DNA from: Manihot esculenta | Taxonomy: Eukaryota; Streptophyta; Magnoliopsida; Malpighiales; Euphorbiaceae | Direction: 5' to 3' | NCBI RefSeq assembly: GCF_001659605.2 | Contig: NC_035172.2 | Span: 21,063,973 to 21,127,972, forward strand | Length of the DNA: 64,000 nt | Shown: piece by piece, positions 59,439 to 64,000 of the stretch | Position numbering within the stretch: the first letter of the stretch is position 1 | Layout: every line of letters starts with the position of its first letter | Translations under genes and position numbers: made by a program | The notes under the pieces: generated by a model | Database searches by the model: none | The model's input: only the letters and a program-made list of their open reading frames with translations | What the model was told of the DNA's origin: nothing

Positions 59439-61617
59439 TGTAACGACCCCAAAATGGACCGTCACCGGCGCTAGGATTTAGGTCGGCTTAAGGCCGCCAG
59501 AACCCGTAGCAAGCCTGCTATACTCTCTGTGTACCTGTAAACCTCATACATGATCATACATTTTCTGTGAACATAAAACTCTTTTCTGAACCAAGGCTTA
59601 ACCTGTGCATGCACTATCTCTGTACTCTGTACTCATGTACTCTGTACTCTGTATCCCTGACTAGAGCTTGCTTTAGATGGGTTAACTCATACCTGTTAAG
59701 CCTGGTTTTCACATACAGGACAACATCTATACATATACAGATCATGTACAATACATACATCACTAGGTCAAGCAACAACTATTACATCTCTTTAATATTA
59801 CATGTCCACTCTAAGCTATTACAGATCTCTTTACTCTTCCTGTACTCTGCTGGACTGTCCCTGTACACTGTACACTGAACCTGCAAAACTGGGGTTAAGG
59901 GAGTGGGATGAGCTCTATAGCCCAGTGAGTAGAACAGTAAAACATCTCAGTAAAATATGATCTCATGGAATGCACCATATCACAGACAAGCCACATCAAG
60001 AGTAAACCTGTCACCACATAGTCCCAGTAACTCTGTGCCAGGGCGTAGTCAAAGGCTCCTGGACTTCCTGTCGTATATGTATATGTGTATATAACACCAT
60101 TGTACTTACCATTGCCAGGGCGTAGTCAAAGGCTCCTGGACTTTACTATATACCTGCCAGGGCGTAGTCAAAGGCTCCTGGACTTCTCTATACCTGCCAG
60201 GGCGTAGTCAAAGGCTCCTGGACTTCCTGTCTGAGACTATTGGATCATTCAGCATTCACTCACATCACCAAATAACGATGCAATGCAACATATTCGTGAA
60301 TACTAATGCAATCAACCTATGGCATAAACATGATGCATGAGATATGCTAAAAACAGTTTGTGGTTCAATTAAAAGTCATAAGTTTAGTTCCACTCACCTC
60401 TGGCTATCTGGACTGACTGACTCTGCAGGCTCTGAACCTCTGGAGCAGTACTCACTGCTGCTCTCTCTGGTTCCTCTGGTCTGTATAAGCACATAAAGAC
60501 TCAAATGAGGGACCAAACTATCGTAAGACTACCTCTCTTAAACTACCCAAGAAACCCCTTCATCTCACTCTAAAACTCATGCAAAACATGCAAAAGAAAA
60601 GCTGGACAGAATACTTTCGGCGGCAGGTTCGGCGGCCGAAAGTCCTCTCCAGAGACGAAACTCAAGCACCTTCGGCGGCACCTTCGGCGGCCGAATCCCC
60701 CATACAGAGCCAAACATGCAAAACTCGCGGGGGCAAACTGTGGCAGCCTAAGCCACCATGCAAGAGGTTCGGCGGCCGAATGCACCTTCGGCTGCCGAAC
60801 CTGAGTTCATCCAGAACTCAGCTTCAACGGCAAACCATCTCCTCCTTCCCTTCAACAACTCCAAACATGCATATACCAACTCCTCAACACACATATACAT
60901 AAGTATATGATCACAGGGGTCCAAAACTATCTAATAACCTCAAACAACAAATCAAACATAACACATAAACATGTATACATGCATAACTCATCAAAACTAT
61001 CATTAAGAACCTAAACATGCATCTCCTTTCACAAATCCCCCTAAAACCTTCAGAAAACATATTCAAGAACATCACTTACCTCCTGTAGTAAGAAGCTACA
61101 CACTCTGAACAAGGGAAAACGGATCACCTCCTCTCACACTCTCAAACTCTCTCAAACTCACTTTTTGCTTCACAACCTTCAAAACGTGGTAAACGAGCAA
61201 ACTCCTGCATGAGCTGCTCAAACTCAGCAAATAAACCAAGGGAGACGTGGCCAACTTCTGGCAACAAGTTGGACATAACACCTGTCCACAATGCTGACTA
61301 AGGATGGCTCAAAAGCTGGCTGACCAACACAGCTTCGGCTGCCGAATCGCATGCAAAACCATGCAACATTCGGGGGCCGAACCTGAACTTCGGAAGCCAA
61401 ACATTGGGCACTTTCGGCGGCCGACCTTATCTTCGGCGGCCGAACTTGGCTCCTCTGCCTTGGTTCATTTCAACTCAAAACTCAAAACTAAAGAACTGTA
61501 AAACCAGAAAACACCTCATAATAGAAAACATAACTCCTACCCTTATATAGAATCCCAACACCCCGGATTCCACCAGACAATAGGAATTCCGGTGCCGGAT
61601 TCTAGCCGGGTATTACA
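59439..61617 (-). mobile_element. 3' LTR of gypsy element G4, inserted in X
   Basis: It runs from TGTAACGACCCC to GGGTATTACA, with TGTTC at 59434-59438 as the left target duplication. It is close to the G1 LTR in its left part (GTAGTCAAAGGCTCCTGGAC units at 60047-60222). Palindromes cluster at about 60615-60800 and 61330-61450. The TATAAAAGG box and GGCCAGCCACC stretch of the sister LTRs are not recognisable between the clusters, so its promoter region differs. Confidence 0.88.
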
Positions 61618-61633
61618 TTCTCCCCTCCTTAAG
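61618..61633 (-). other. Polypurine tract of G4
   Basis: The minus strand reads CTTAAGGAGGGGAGAA, adjoining the inner edge of the 3' LTR. Confidence 0.8.
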
Positions 61634-61695
61634 AACATTCGTCCTCGAATGTTCCTAAAACATACAATGAACACATGAAATGGAGAAAACTAACC

Positions 61696-64000
61696 TCAAA
61701 ACAAATATGGATACTGCTGGAGCATAGACTCCCGCGTCTCCCACGTGCACTCTTCTAGATTATGGTGGTTCCACAACACTTTCACCATCGGAATCTCCTT
61801 GTTCCTTAGCTGTCTGATCTGCGTGTCCAGAATCCGCACTGGCTGCTCTATATAGGTGAGATCCGTATGAATCTCCACCTCAGGCTCACTCAGAACCTGA
61901 TTCGGATCTGACACAAACTGTCGTAGCATAGAAACATGAAATACCGGGTGAATTCTCTCCATAGACGCAGGTAAATCCAGCTTATACGACACATTTCCGA
62001 TCCTCTGCAACACCTCAAAGGGTCAAATGTACCGTGGAGCCAATTTACCTTTCTTTCCAAAACGAACCACTCCTTTCATTGGAGACACTTTTAGCAATAC
62101 CCAATTACCCTCTTGAAACTCCAACTGCTTCCTGCGAACGTCTGCATAACTTTTCTGCCTACTCTGAGCTGTTCTGATTCTCTCTCTGATCATGGGCACC
62201 ATTCTACTGGTAATGTCTACTAACTCTGGCCCTGCAAGAGCCTTCTCTCCTACCTCTTCCCAGCAAATAGGTGATCTGCACTTCCTCCCATACAAAGCTT
62301 CATAAGGAGCCATCCCAATGCTCGCATGATGGCTGTTATTGTAGGCAAACTCCACCAAAGGTAGATGCTGCCTCCAAGAACCGCCAAAGTCTAACACACA
62401 TAGTCGAAGCATATCCTCTATGGTCTGGATGGTCCTTTCTGACTGTCCATCAGTCTGTGGGTGGAAAGCAGTATTAAAATCCAATCTCGTGCCCATCGCA
62501 CTTTGCAGACTCCGCCAAAAGCGGGAGGTAAACTGAGGTCCTCTGTCTGAAACTATAGACACTGGGACTCCATGTAATCTCACTATCTCATCCAGATAGA
62601 CCTGTGCCAACTTATCCACAGAATAGTTACTCCGTACTGGAAGAAAATGAGCAGATTTCGTGAGTCTGTCCACAATCACCCATATCGAGTCTATCCTGTT
62701 GGACGCTACTGGTAAACCCACTACAAAATCCATGGCTATGTTCTCCCATTTCCACTCTGGAATCGGTAATGGGTTAAGCATTCCGGCTGGTTTCTGATGC
62801 TCTAATTTCACCCTCTGACACACCTCACAGGCTGTCACAAACTGCGCCACTTCTTTCTTCATGGCTGGCCACCAATAGACCCTTTTCAGATCCTGATACA
62901 TCTTGGTGGCTCCTGGGTGAACACTATACCTCGCATTATGAGCTTCCCTCATAATGTCTTCCTTCACACTGCCCCTATCTGGTACACAAAGTCGACTCCC
63001 ATAGCGAAGGATCCCTTTGCTGTCAAATCTGAACTCTACCCTATTGCCTGACTGAACAGTCCTGGCAATTTTCATCAACTCAGGGTCCTCATGCTGTCTC
63101 TGAGCTATCTGCTCCAGAAACACAGGTGTCACCCTCATCTGTGCTATCAATGCACCTGTACCAGACAACTCTAACTGTAATCCCTCGGCAAAGAGCTTAT
63201 AAAGCTCCATCACAACCGGTCTCTGCTCTGCTGCTATATGGGATAAACTGCCCAGTGACTTCCGGCTTTGGGCGTCTGCGACAACATTCGCCTTACCCGG
63301 ATGATACTGGATTTTACAATCATAATCACTGAGCAATTCGACCCACCTTCTCTGCCGCAAATTCAGCTCTCTCTGACTTAAGATGTACTGTAAACTCTTG
63401 TGATCGGTGAAGATCTCGCATTTCACTCCGTAGAGGTAATGCCGCCACATCTTAAGTGCAAAGATAACTGCTGCCATCTCTAGGTCATGGGTAGGGTAAT
63501 TCAACTCGTGTTTCTTCAACTGTCTAGAAGCATAAGCTATTACTCTATCACTCTGCATCAATACACAACCCAATCCCACTCGAGATGCATCACAGAACAC
63601 TGTGAACTTTTCATTACTGACAGGCAGAGCTAACACTGGTGCTGTTGTCAATCTCCTCTTGAGCTCCTCAAAGCTCTCTTCACACTGATCTGACCAGATA
63701 AACTTCTGGTTCTTCTGAGTCAATTTGGTCATAGGAGCTGCTATCTTTGAGAAGTTCTGAACGAACCTCCTGTAGTAACCTGCCAGTCCCAGAAAGCTTT
63801 TAATCTCAGTCACTGTCGTGGGTCTGGGCCAGTTAGCTACAGCCTCTATCTTCTTGGGATCGACCTCAATACCCTCTGCTGATACCACATGTCCCAAGAA
63901 GGCAATGCTCCGTAACCAAAACTCACACTTCGAGAACTTGGCATATAAACCATGCTCTCTCAGTGTCTGCAAAACAATCCTCAGATGCTGGGCATGCTCC
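61696..64000 (-). pseudogene. pol (reverse transcriptase to chromodomain) of gypsy element G4, leaving the window
   Basis: The minus-strand frame is open from the window edge through the end of reverse transcriptase ([15 protein letters not shown]) and RNase H ([11 protein letters not shown]). Integrase follows with its HHCC finger ([11 protein letters not shown]...CEVC), core ([42 protein letters not shown]) and a chromodomain-like end ([15 protein letters not shown]). It ends naturally at 61696. One stop is visible: TGA at 62023-62025, in place of the Gly of RYIGPFE, close to the C-terminus. It is the topmost insertion and the least damaged pol in the window. gag, protease and the 5' LTR are outside, so I cannot say whether the copy is otherwise intact. 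Confidence 0.88.

Overview
The window is nuclear DNA of a flowering plant. The left 15 kb is AT-rich and holds two intron-containing genes with plant-specific products: a wall-associated-kinase-like receptor kinase and the thylakoid thioredoxin-like protein HCF164. The rest is retrotransposon DNA. Protein style and the GC-rich LTR motif suggest a woody eudicot, possibly Malpighiales/Euphorbiaceae, but the sequence alone does not fix the species.

Left part (1-15690). AT-rich intergenic DNA carries a decayed LINE (3010-3740, minus). The WAKL14-type kinase gene lies on the plus strand (5448-9393, three coding exons, 706 aa). After a 3.2 kb gap with no gene I can support comes HCF164 on the minus strand (12603-14454, four coding exons, 260 aa). 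The two genes are convergent and both look intact. Each carries a small insertion in an intron: a SINE-like unit in WAKL intron 1 and a MITE-like unit in HCF164 intron 3.

Right part (15691-64000). This is one nested retrotransposon stack. The oldest layer is a Tat-like Ty3/gypsy remnant (T, 15691-17804). A Ty1/copia LTR (C1) interrupts it, and a second copia element (C2, from 19120) interrupts C1. The 5' LTR of C2 was hit twice: by a complete minus-strand gypsy element (G1, 19366-31213, target duplication AACAA, itself carrying solo LTR S1 with duplication TGAAC) and by a plus-strand solo LTR (S2, 31335-33616, duplication AGGAC). C2's polyprotein is cut at 38447 by gypsy G2 (minus). G2's LTR carries a 1.27 kb composite fold-back element (F, duplication TAATG). 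G2's gag is cut at 46491 by G5 (minus), G5 at 48914 by G3 (plus), G3's pol at 55185 by an LTR element of unknown type (X), and X at 59439 by G4 (minus), which runs off the window. The right halves of G4, X, G3, G5, G2, C2, C1 and T should follow in that order beyond 64000.

The gypsy copies G1-G5, S1 and S2 are one family of chromodomain (Tekay/Del-like) elements with 2.1-2.3 kb LTRs. Most LTRs have a TATA box about 270-370 bp from their 5' end, flanked on both sides by clusters of the palindrome TTCGGCGGCCGAA and its variants. All long reading frames in this part are broken or incomplete. Nearly every nonsense codon I could inspect is a C-to-T or G-to-A change, mostly CAG to TAG, as expected of heavily methylated, silenced DNA. 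No RNA genes, CRISPR arrays or bacterial-type features were found.
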